9,147 nucleotides of DNA from Bacillota bacterium (lineage in GTDB: Bacteria > Bacillota > Clostridia > Acetivibrionales > JAEZXR01), in the NCBI GenBank assembly GCA_023419605.1, contig JAEZXR010000113.1, positions 1 to 9,147 of the forward strand, written 5' to 3'. Below the pieces are notes generated by a model. That model had not been told where the DNA came from, did no database searches, and saw nothing but the letters and a program-made list of their open reading frames with translations. The position numbers and the translations under genes were made by a program. Shown here piece after piece: positions 1 through 4,312 of this stretch. Positions within the stretch are counted from its first letter, which is position 1; every line of letters starts with the position of its first letter.

Positions 1-88
1 GACCGATCCTCTTGCGGACACAAGACCAAGCGACCCCATGGTCGCATGCAGATTGCCCTGCCGATAACTGGCGTTCTAGGTTCGTTCT

Positions 89-314
89 TCAACTTGGCCA
101 AAATCCCAGCTTCGAGCCGACAGGGCCGGCAAGGTAACGGGCGATCGGCTCGCCCGATCCGCATCCAATGTCGAGCACGGCCGCCCCCTCGCCGCAGCAT
201 GTCGGCAAACCGCTCGATCCATGCGCGCTCCAACAACACCGTGCCGCGCGCGGTTGTCCATGCACCAGCATGGCGACGATAAAGGTCTATGATGCGGGCG
301 GCCGCGTCGATCAT
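89..314 (-). pseudogene. Truncated, frameshifted class I SAM-dependent methyltransferase remnant
   Basis: Read on the minus strand from the ATG at 314-312, the frame starts MIDAAARIIDLYRRHAGAW and continues to a leucine/arginine-rich stretch ending near 190. The glycine-rich SAM-binding motif AVLDIGCGSGEPIARYLAG follows, but in a different frame. The two halves join if the run of five C at 184-188 (G on the coding strand) lost one base, so a one-base insertion is the likely lesion. After YLAG the family normally continues into the second strand of the Rossmann fold. Here the sequence changes character and stops at 91-89, so only the first fifth to quarter of a methyltransferase remains. The break near 135-140 probably marks an old recombination boundary. 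Bases 1-88 contain no gene I can recognise, only a small hairpin (GCGACC 30-35 with GGTCGC 40-45). The motif I identification is solid; the substrate is unknown. Confidence 0.6.
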
Positions 315-342
315 GGTCTTACTGTCGATTTCCTGTTTCCGG

Positions 343-395
343 TGTCGCGAAATTCCCAAAACCCGCGACAGTCGCACAATAGGGATTTTCGCGAC
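343..395. other. Probable res recombination site of the adjacent serine resolvase
   Basis: TGTCGCG at 343-349 and CGCGACA at 364-370 form the ends of a 28-bp dyad, the length of a Tn3/gamma-delta res subsite I. Directly abutting it, GTCGC at 371-375 and GCGAC at 391-395 delimit a 25-bp dyad, the length of a subsite III. In addition GTCGCGAAATTCCC (344-357) and GGGATTTTCGCGAC (382-395) are inverted repeats with 13 of 14 matches. The half-site start TGTCG is typical of resolvase binding sites, and the site lies 55 bp upstream of the resolvase start, the usual position. Assignment of the individual subsites is inference. Confidence 0.55.
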
Positions 396-449
396 GGGAT
401 GCACCCGCTAGATTCGGGCGGTGAGCATAGCAGCGAAAGCCCCTGCCCC

Positions 450-1016
450 ATGATGATCGGATATGCGCGAGTCTCGACCGAGGGCCAGACCCTCGACCAG
501 CAGCGCGCGGCGCTGAAGGCGGCGGGCTGCAAGCGCGTGTTCGAGGAAAAGGCATCCGGCGCGCAGCGCGGCCGCCCCGAGCTGGCGAAGTTGCTGGACC
601 ATTTGCAGCCGGGCAACGTGGTGACGGTGACGCGGCTGGATCGCCTCGCCCGATCAACGCGCGATCTTCTCGACATAGCCGAGCGGATCGGCCACGCCGA
701 GGCCGGCTTGCGATCGCTGGCCGAGCCTTGGGCCGACACGACGACGCCGGCCGGGCGCATGGTGCTGACATTCTTCGCCGGCGTTGCCGAGTTCGAGCGC
801 AGCTTGATCCATGAGCGCACGAGCGCCGGCCGAGCTGCGGCGAAGGCGAAGGGCGTTCGGTTCGGCCGCCCCCCTGCCCTGTCGGCCGAGCAGATCGCAC
901 ACGCCCGCCAGCTCATCAGCGAGGACAAGAAGCCGGCCGAGGTTGCCCGGCTCTTGGGCGTTCATCGTGCGACGCTCTACCGGGCTTTAGAACGCAATGA
1001 CGTGAATACGCATTGA
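450..1016 (+). CDS. Serine resolvase, TnpR/plasmid resolvase family
   Basis: The 188-residue protein is a small serine recombinase that would cut and exchange DNA at res sites, resolving plasmid multimers or transposon cointegrates. The catalytic domain spans about residues 2-135. It holds the nucleophile Ser9 in YARVST, Gln17-Gln18-Arg19, and the conserved LDRLARS around residues 63-69, whose Arg65 and Arg68 match the active-site arginines of gamma-delta resolvase. The long helix AEFERSLIHERT follows. A C-terminal helix-turn-helix is near residues 160-182 (KPAEVARLLGVHRATLYRAL). The start is the first of two tandem ATGs at 450, giving the family's usual length; the frame is open upstream but that stretch has no resolvase character. 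The Shine-Dalgarno is weak. No transposase or Tn3 terminal repeat is visible, so this is more likely a plasmid multimer-resolution gene than part of an intact transposon. Its last codons lie inside an 8-bp-period box array. Confidence 0.93.
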   Translation: MMIGYARVSTEGQTLDQQRAALKAAGCKRVFEEKASGAQRGRPELAKLLDHLQPGNVVTVTRLDRLARSTRDLLDIAERIGHAEAGLRSLAEPWADTTTPAGRMVLTFFAGVAEFERSLIHERTSAGRAAAKAKGVRFGRPPALSAEQIAHARQLISEDKKPAEVARLLGVHRATLYRALERNDVNTH

Positions 1017-1035
1017 CGCAACTACGTTTAGTCGC
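984..1035. repeat. Box array 1: 8-bp-period tetramer boxes at the resolvase 3' end
   Basis: Tetramer boxes occur exactly every 8 bp. The core is ACGC (992), ACGT (1000), ACGC (1008), ACGC (1016) and ACGT (1024). It is flanked in phase by the weaker GCTT (984) and TCGC (1032). Spacers are four mostly A/T bases. The array overlaps the last ten codons and the stop codon of the resolvase gene and ends about 80 bp before the small RHH gene at 1115. The segment AATACGCATTGACGCA (1005-1020) differs in only two positions from 3283-3298 upstream of parA, linking it to the partition arrays. Likely a binding site for an RHH protein; the binder is inferred. Confidence 0.6.
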
Positions 1036-1114
1036 CCGGCCCTAGAAGTAGTGCCTTTCGCGGTTCCTTCCGCAAGGGATTGCAGAATCGGGCGGCTTGC
1101 TCTTAGTTGTAAAC

Positions 1115-1324
1115 ATGAAGGAACGCGCGGAAGAGATTCGCAGGGGCGTTGCCGCCCACAGGGCGCGGCAGATCGCGGCCGGCCGCGTGGCGTTGAATAC
1201 CTATGTTCCGGGCGAGCTTGTCGAGGCGATCGACAGGATCAAGGAGCAACGGGGCGTGTCAGCACGCGCCCCGATCATCGAGGAAGCGTTGAGGTTCTAT
1301 ATCGAAGCGAAGCAAGGGACATAA
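1115..1324 (+). CDS. Small ribbon-helix-helix DNA-binding protein (CopG/Arc-like)
   Basis: The product has 69 residues from the ATG at 1115. A TTG at 1097 would add six residues (MLLVVN) that look non-native. A basic helical N-terminus (MKERAEEIRRG, then AHRARQIAAGR) precedes a typical ribbon-helix-helix: a strand VALNTYV, a first helix ELVEAIDRIKEQRG, a turn, and a second helix PIIEEALRFYIEA. Such proteins bind DNA as dimers and often repress plasmid replication or toxin-antitoxin promoters. No toxin follows. The gene sits between box array 1 and the initiator gene and is closed by its own terminator, so a copy-number or rep-control role is plausible. The evidence for function is only positional. 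The ribosome-binding site is poor. It is one of three RHH proteins in the window and could be an alternative binder of the arrays. Confidence 0.72.
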   Translation: MKERAEEIRRGVAAHRARQIAAGRVALNTYVPGELVEAIDRIKEQRGVSARAPIIEEALRFYIEAKQGT

Positions 1325-1330
1325 CGGCAA

Positions 1331-1363
1331 AACGCCCGACCGCGCCAACGGTCGAGCGTTTTT
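1331..1363 (+). terminator. Rho-independent terminator after the small RHH gene
   Basis: AACGC (1331-1335) and CGACCG (1337-1342) pair with CGGTCG (1349-1354) and GCGTT (1356-1360). There is one C/A mismatch in the stem, a 6-base loop, and a run of five T at 1359-1363. It begins six bases after the stop codon. It separates the RHH transcription unit from the initiator gene, which therefore needs its own promoter. Confidence 0.85.
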
Positions 1364-1381
1364 GTAGGCCGTCAGACACAC

Positions 1382-1510
1382 CGTAGATCAGGGGTCCGCT
1401 AACTCTCCCCTTATCTACGCTACAGCACTCCAATTCGCAAGATTGATTCTTGCGGAAACGGGAGTGCCGTGCCTGCCGTCCGCGCCGTCATGTCCTTCAA
1501 GTGGAAGGAC
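1382..1510 (+). promoter_or_regulatory. Strongly folded leader upstream of the replication-initiator gene
   Basis: Three hairpins follow one another in the 137 bp before the initiator ATG. Hairpin 1: CGTAGAT (1382-1388) plus AGGGG (1390-1394) pairs with CCCCT (1407-1411) plus ATCTACG (1413-1419), a 13-position stem with one mismatch. Hairpin 2: GCACTCC (1425-1431) pairs with GGAGTGC (1461-1467), and inside it CGCAAGA (1436-1442) pairs with TCTTGCG (1448-1454). Hairpin 3: GTCCTTC (1492-1498) pairs with GAAGGAC (1504-1510), burying the initiator's best Shine-Dalgarno (GAAGGA, 1504-1509). This is what a copy-number control leader, an antisense-RNA target or a replication origin element would look like. 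Which of these applies is not decided by sequence. Confidence 0.5.
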
Positions 1511-1525
1511 GAGGGCATATGTTAG
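1469..1525 (+). CDS. Possible 18-codon leader peptide overlapping the initiator start
   Basis: A GTG at 1469 follows GGGAG at 1460-1464 with a short 4-base spacing. It opens a short frame, M(V)PAVRAVMSFKWKDEGIC, ending in TAG at 1523-1525, seven bases inside the initiator gene. An internal ATG at 1490 is an alternative start. Translating it would open the hairpin at 1492-1510 that hides the initiator Shine-Dalgarno, a classical set-up for translational coupling of rep genes. It could equally be chance, as no conservation can be checked here. Confidence 0.25.
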   Translation: MPAVRAVMSFKWKDEGIC

Positions 1526-2397
1526 GGACGCACTACGCGGCCGCGATCGGCTGCGCGCGCGGGAACGCGCTTGATGAAATCATGCGGGAGGTCTGGACCC
1601 GATACGGCGCGGGCCAGCTCACCGACGACGAGGCCGGGCAGCTCACCGCGCTCGCCCATGAACGCCGGGCCATGTTGCGGGGATCAGGACAGACCGCGCT
1701 AGGGCTGATCTTCCCGCCCCCGGCCGCGCGCTGCCCGACACCAGTTCGCCGGCATAGTCATATCCGGGGGCGGTCGGAGGGCCGCATATGGCGGCCGACG
1801 ACGCGCAAGGACGTGCAGGCGATCTTGAGGGCGGCCGAAATCTACAACGAGGCCGGCTTGCGCCAGAAGGGCGAGCGCAGCGGGCCGCTAGGATCGGTGG
1901 CGCTGGACGTGCTGCGGCTGTTCGTCAATCTCATCGACTTCCGCACCGGCCGGCTTGAGCCGTCAATCACCACGATCATGGATCGGCTAGGCCGGTCGCG
2001 CGATACGATCGTGCGGGCGCTGAAGAATCTGCGGGCGCATGGCTTCATTGACTGGCTGCGGCGCTATGAGCCGACCGGGAACGAAGGGCGCGGCCCACAG
2101 GTGCAGCAGGCCAGCAACGCCTATCGCCTGTCCCTGCCGGAGAAGGCCCGGCAGTTCCTTGGACGGTTCGGCAAGGCTCCACCCCCGCCCGCCGATCATG
2201 GACAGGATCAGCGGGCTTGGAGCGAGGCAATCGACGCCTACAAGACCACCCTGCCCCTCGATGAGCGAACGCAGATCGACGCCGGCGATAGCCCGCTAGG
2301 ACAGGCCCTTGTGCGCATGGCGAAAAACTTCATGAAACGTGAGTCCGATAACCAGACTGAATCCCCATCTGATCTTTATCTAAGAGGCAAAACATAA
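1519..2397 (+). CDS. Winged-helix/HTH protein, probable plasmid replication initiator
   Basis: The start chosen is ATG 1519, giving 292 residues. It has GAAGGA at 1504-1509 and GAGGG just after it; an upstream in-frame TTG at 1450 falls inside a leader hairpin and lacks a ribosome-binding site. The N-terminal third is Arg/Pro-rich and probably loosely folded. From about residue 93 (TTRKDVQAILRAAEIYNEAG) the protein becomes helical. A clear winged helix-turn-helix occupies about 147-182: PSITTIMDRLGRSRDTIVRA with the following helix and the wing start GFIDWLRR. The C-terminal part is polar. This matches the HTH proteins found next to partition genes on alphaproteobacterial plasmids, many annotated as replication proteins. 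No other initiator candidate is present, and the neighbours are maintenance genes, a folded leader and an AT-rich tract, so RepA is the best guess. A transcriptional regulator remains possible. Confidence 0.55.
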   Translation: MLGTHYAAAIGCARGNALDEIMREVWTRYGAGQLTDDEAGQLTALAHERRAMLRGSGQTALGLIFPPPAARCPTPVRRHSHIRGRSEGRIWRPTTRKDVQAILRAAEIYNEAGLRQKGERSGPLGSVALDVLRLFVNLIDFRTGRLEPSITTIMDRLGRSRDTIVRALKNLRAHGFIDWLRRYEPTGNEGRGPQVQQASNAYRLSLPEKARQFLGRFGKAPPPPADHGQDQRAWSEAIDAYKTTLPLDERTQIDAGDSPLGQALVRMAKNFMKRESDNQTESPSDLYLRGKT

Positions 2398-2403
2398 GCG
2401 GTC

Positions 2404-2465
2404 GCCGCTGTTCGGGCTGCTTACGCAGCCCTGCGGCGGTTCCGGCCCGCGTATAGGCGGGCCGG
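2404..2465. repeat. Two GC-rich hairpins after the initiator gene
   Basis: GGGCTGC (2414-2420) and GCAGCCC (2425-2431) form a perfect stem around TTAC. It is extended by GCCGC (2404-2408) with GCGGC (2433-2437) across small internal bulges. CCGGCCCGC (2442-2450) and GCGGGCCGG (2457-2465) form a perfect 9-bp stem around GTATAG. No T-run follows either one. They could end transcription of the initiator gene or belong to the replication origin, since an AT-rich tract lies about 90 bp downstream. The bases between 2466 and 2555 show nothing else recognisable. Confidence 0.5.
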
Positions 2466-2567
2466 GAAACGGCACCCCCACTACCTAATCCGCACCGCTC
2501 GCGCCTGCGACCAGCGTCCTATGGCTTTCGAGAGGGAGTGAAGGGCAAGGTCGGCGCTTAATTATTT

Positions 2568-2595
2568 ACGTTAATACGTATTGACGTGTAAACGT
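2568..2595. repeat. Box array 2: four perfect ACGT boxes upstream of the toxin-antitoxin operon
   Basis: ACGT stands at 2568, 2576, 2584 and 2592, exactly 8 bp apart, with AT-rich spacers. The centre includes the palindrome AATACGTATT (2573-2582), identical to 3283-3292 upstream of parA. The array lies in the only strongly AT-rich tract of the region (about 2556-2608). A weak sigma70-like pair, TTGACG 2581-2586 and GATAGA 2604-2609 with a 17-bp gap, would put the array across the -35 region of the toxin-antitoxin promoter, so a bound protein would repress it. The promoter is tentative. Confidence 0.65.
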
Positions 2596-2642
2596 ATTAC
2601 CTTGATAGAAGGCGATGGCGGCGGCCGGGAAAACGTGCTAGA

Positions 2643-2650
2643 GTGTACAC
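2643..2650. promoter_or_regulatory. Palindrome, possible antitoxin operator
   Basis: GTGTACAC is a perfect 8-bp palindrome 13 bp before the antitoxin Shine-Dalgarno. Short palindromes of this kind at this position are common autoregulatory operators of RHH antitoxins. It is not part of the 8-bp-period boxes, so the toxin-antitoxin operon may have two layers of control. A chance palindrome cannot be excluded. Confidence 0.3.
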
Positions 2651-2674
2651 AATTCAACACACGGAGGCGATTCC

Positions 2675-2944
2675 ATGACCGCCAGCACCACCATGACGAT
2701 TCGGGTTAGGCCCGATGTGAAAGAAAAGCTCGACCGGATCGCGAACGACACGCAGCGAAGCAAATCCTTCCTCGCCGGCGAGGCCGTCGCCGCCTATGTC
2801 GATCGCGAGCTTGAAATCATCGACGGTATCAAGCGCGGCATGGCTGATGCAGCGGCCGGCCGAGTGATCCCCCATGCGCAGGCCGTCGCGGAAATGCGTG
2901 AGGTTATCGAGGAAGCGAAGCGCCGGAAAGCCGCGCGCGGATGA
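2675..2944 (+). CDS. RHH antitoxin, ParD/CopG-like
   Basis: The 89-residue antitoxin would neutralise the toxin encoded just downstream and repress their shared promoter. Residues 6-12 (TMTIRVR) form the DNA-contacting strand. Helices follow at about 13-27 (PDVKEKLDRIANDTQ) and 29-43 (SKSFLAGEAVAAYVD), a canonical ribbon-helix-helix. The C-terminal half, with GIKRGMADAAAGRVIPHAQA and a Glu/Lys/Arg-rich helix, resembles the toxin-wrapping tails of ParD/RelB partners of ParE toxins. The start at 2675 is supported by GGAGG at 2663-2667. Its TGA overlaps the toxin ATG by four bases (ATGA), so the two are translationally coupled with antitoxin first, the usual order. Confidence 0.88.
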   Translation: MTASTTMTIRVRPDVKEKLDRIANDTQRSKSFLAGEAVAAYVDRELEIIDGIKRGMADAAAGRVIPHAQAVAEMREVIEEAKRRKAARG

Positions 2945-3246
2945 GGCCGGTTGTCTGGTCGATTGAGGCGCAGCGGGATAACCTCGAAATCCTGCGCTAT
3001 ATCGCAGAGGACAACCCATTCGCCGCCGAACGGGTCGTGGATGCGATCGAGGACGCCGGGAACAAGCTCGGCGAATTTGCGACCGGCCGGCCGGGGCGGG
3101 TGAGCGGAACCTATGAAAAGTCCCTCGCCCGTCATCCCTACATCATCGCCTATGAGCTGCGGGACGTGGGGGGCCGGGAAAGCGTCGTGATCGTGCGCGT
3201 CATCCACACGTCGCGCGACTGGCCGGCCGAGGAATGGCCGCACTAG
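2941..3246 (+). CDS. RelE/ParE superfamily toxin
   Basis: The 101-residue protein belongs to the RelE/ParE toxin fold. Landmarks are an N-terminal strand and helix with RYIAEDNP (19-26) and AAERVVDAIEDA. A GRPGR turn (49-53) and PYIIAYEL (66-73) come next. The C-terminal strand RVIHTSRDWP (86-95) closely matches the ParE-family ending (R-V-L/I-H-x-x-x-D-W-P). ParE toxins act on DNA gyrase and RelE toxins on ribosome-bound mRNA. The HxxxDWP ending and the ParD-like partner favour the ParE-like branch, but the target is inferred. It overlaps the antitoxin gene by four bases. Together they would act as a post-segregational killing module next to the partition genes. Confidence 0.87.
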   Translation: MRPVVWSIEAQRDNLEILRYIAEDNPFAAERVVDAIEDAGNKLGEFATGRPGRVSGTYEKSLARHPYIIAYELRDVGGRESVVIVRVIHTSRDWPAEEWPH

Positions 3247-3329
3247 CTTAAAGACGTAGTAACGTCCTTAGCTATATGCTTCAATACGTATTCACGCAAA
3301 GAAGGATTGACGCATGAACGTCATTGCGT
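3246..3329. repeat. Box array 3: long 8-bp-period array across the parA promoter and start
   Basis: Boxes in one 8-bp register are GCTT 3246, ACGT 3254, ACGT 3262, AGCT 3270, GCTT 3278, ACGT 3286, ACGC 3294, then a gap at 3302 occupied by the parA Shine-Dalgarno, then ACGC 3310, ACGT 3318 and GCGT 3326. That is ten boxes over 84 bp, the longest array in the window. It starts at the toxin stop codon and runs into the first codons of parA. Position and geometry match the operator/centromere of type Ib partition systems, for example the ACTC boxes with 4-bp AT-rich spacers bound by ParG of TP228. It probably serves as parA promoter operator and possibly as centromere. Confidence 0.65.
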
Positions 3330-3937
3330 TTTTGAGCCAGAAGGGCGGGAGCGGAAAAACCACGCTTTCGGTTCATACCGCCGTGGCGGCCGAGGCGACC
3401 GGCGAACGGGTTTGCGTCATCGACGCGGACCCACAGGAGAGCGCGACCGCATGGGCGAGCGCGCGGGAAGCCGGAACGCCGATCGTCGCCACGGCGCAGG
3501 CCGGGGAGCTGGACGCCGCGCTTAGGGCGGCCGAGGGCGAGGGCATGACCTTGGCCGTAGTGGACGCCCCGCCCCATGCCGCCCCGGCGGCCGGCCAGAT
3601 CGCCCGAAGGTCGGAGCTGGTCTTGATTCCGGTCAGACCGTCCGCGTTTGACCTCGCTGCGGTCCCGGCCGCCGTCGAGATCGTGGCGGCCGCGAAAGTG
3701 CGCGGCGCGTTCGTCCTGTCTGCCTGCCCGTTCCGTGCGCCCGAGATCGGGGAGACGCGCGCGGCGCTGGAAGCCTACGGACTGCCGATCGTTCCCGGCG
3801 AGATTACCGACCGGCGCGCGTTCGCCCGCGCCGTCACGACTGGCAGCGCCGTGACGGAGTTCGAGGCCGAAGGGAAAGCAGCGGAGGAAATCCGGGCTTT
3901 GTGGGCGTGGATTAAAGGCACGTTAGAACGTAAATAG
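3314..3937 (+). CDS. parA: ParA-type partition ATPase, small type Ib form
   Basis: The 207-residue protein is a deviant-Walker ATPase that would move plasmid copies over the nucleoid. The deviant Walker A KGGSGKTT covers residues 10-17, with signature Lys10 and catalytic Lys15. VCVIDADPQESATAW follows at 33-47 (A' motif, Asp37 and Asp39), and AVVDAPPH supplies the Walker B Asp84. There is no N-terminal HTH domain, so this is the small ParA class (type Ib) that pairs with an RHH centromere-binding protein, exactly what the next gene encodes. The start is ATG 3314, with AAGGA at 3302-3306. An 8-bp box array covers the upstream region and first codons, and another begins in the last codons, so expression is probably controlled by the RHH partner rather than by ParA itself. 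Confidence 0.92.
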   Translation: MNVIAFLSQKGGSGKTTLSVHTAVAAEATGERVCVIDADPQESATAWASAREAGTPIVATAQAGELDAALRAAEGEGMTLAVVDAPPHAAPAAGQIARRSELVLIPVRPSAFDLAAVPAAVEIVAAAKVRGAFVLSACPFRAPEIGETRAALEAYGLPIVPGEITDRRAFARAVTTGSAVTEFEAEGKAAEEIRALWAWIKGTLERK

Positions 3938-3955
3938 CTAAATACGTAAGCGCGT
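3920..3955. repeat. Box array 4: between parA and its RHH partner gene
   Basis: Boxes are ACGT 3920, ACGT 3928, AGCT 3936, ACGT 3944 and GCGT 3952, all in one 8-bp register. The array overlaps the last six codons and stop of parA and ends five bases before the Shine-Dalgarno AAGGAG (3960-3965) of the RHH gene. The 19-bp stretch ACGTAAATAGCTAAATACG (3928-3946) is repeated exactly at 4272-4290. It has a TAGCTA centre flanked by CGTA and TACG, an imperfect palindrome. Confidence 0.65.
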
Positions 3956-3973
3956 ATTGAAGGAGCGAAACCT

Positions 3974-4270
3974 ATGGCAAAGAAAGCAACCGGCCTCGCG
4001 GCCTTCACCCGCCCGAAGGCCGGCGCGGAGGCCACCAGCCTTGCAGCGATCGAGGACGATCGCCCGGCCGTGGAAATCCCGACGCCGAGGCGAAAGAGGG
4101 GAGGGGGCGAGACTGTTGCGCTTACGGTCAAGGTCCGGCGATCGGACTGGCAGCGCCTTCGCCAGCTCGCGGATGCAGAGGGAACGACAATTCAGGCGAT
4201 GGCCGAGGCCGGGCTTTCGGCGGTTCTGGCGCAGCACGGATTGCCGCCGATCGAGCCTTATGCACGTTGA
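3974..4270 (+). CDS. ParG-like RHH partition partner, centromere-binding candidate
   Basis: This 98-residue protein has the two-part build of ParG-type partition proteins. The N-terminal tail (about 1-45) is mobile, basic and proline-containing, and ends in PRRKRGGGE; such tails can supply an arginine finger that stimulates ParA. A C-terminal ribbon-helix-helix follows: strand TVALTVKV (47-54), helix DWQRLRQLADAEG (58-70), helix TTIQAMAEAGLSAVLAQ (71-87). The start at 3974 has AAGGAG (3960-3965) eight bases upstream. It lies 36 bp after parA, most likely in the same transcript, and is flanked on both sides by box arrays. I infer that it binds the 8-bp-period boxes, acts as centromere adaptor for ParA and represses several promoters. 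It has no similarity to the large HTH-type ParB. A plain transcriptional repressor is the alternative. Confidence 0.75.
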   Translation: MAKKATGLAAFTRPKAGAEATSLAAIEDDRPAVEIPTPRRKRGGGETVALTVKVRRSDWQRLRQLADAEGTTIQAMAEAGLSAVLAQHGLPPIEPYAR

Positions 4271-4299
4271 TACGTAAATAGCTAAATACGCTAATGCTT
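4264..4299. repeat. Box array 5: downstream of the RHH partner gene
   Basis: Boxes are ACGT 4264, ACGT 4272, AGCT 4280, ACGC 4288 and GCTT 4296 in one 8-bp register, followed by an out-of-phase ACGCGTAT at 4300-4307. It overlaps the last two codons and stop of the RHH gene and repeats the core of array 4 exactly (4272-4290 equals 3928-3946). No plus-strand gene starts downstream, so this array is less likely to be a promoter operator and is a good candidate for a centromere element. Confidence 0.6.
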
Positions 4300-4312
4300 A
4301 CGCGTATGACCC

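Noticed and set aside
168..449. N-terminal extension of the resolvase frame by 94 residues
   Set aside because: The frame is open upstream, but the residues before MMIGYARVST do not resemble any recombinase, and the segment contains the res site and the antisense methyltransferase relic.
1411..1419. TTATCTACG as a DnaA box
   Set aside because: It departs from TTATNCACA at key positions and is fully explained as one arm of the leader hairpin 1382-1419.
1391..1425. GGGGTCCGCTAAC as a Tn3-family terminal inverted repeat
   Set aside because: Only the first few bases resemble a Tn3 end, no partner copy or transposase is visible, and the bases form a hairpin with downstream sequence.
1450..1518. 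TTG at 1450 as start of the initiator gene
   Set aside because: It lies inside the inner stem of a leader hairpin with no ribosome-binding site, while ATG 1519 has GAAGGA and GAGGG in range.
2654..3243. Minus-strand open frames of 121 and 149 codons over the toxin-antitoxin genes
   Set aside because: They are complementary shadows of two well-supported overlapping genes.
3974..4270. Annotation of the 98-residue protein as a classical ParB
   Set aside because: It lacks the ParB N-terminal arginine motif and the HTH domain; it is a tail plus RHH protein as in ParG-type systems.
984..4299. The phased boxes as a CRISPR array
   Set aside because: The repeat unit is only 8 bp, with 4-bp spacers and no unique 30-40-bp spacers or cas genes.
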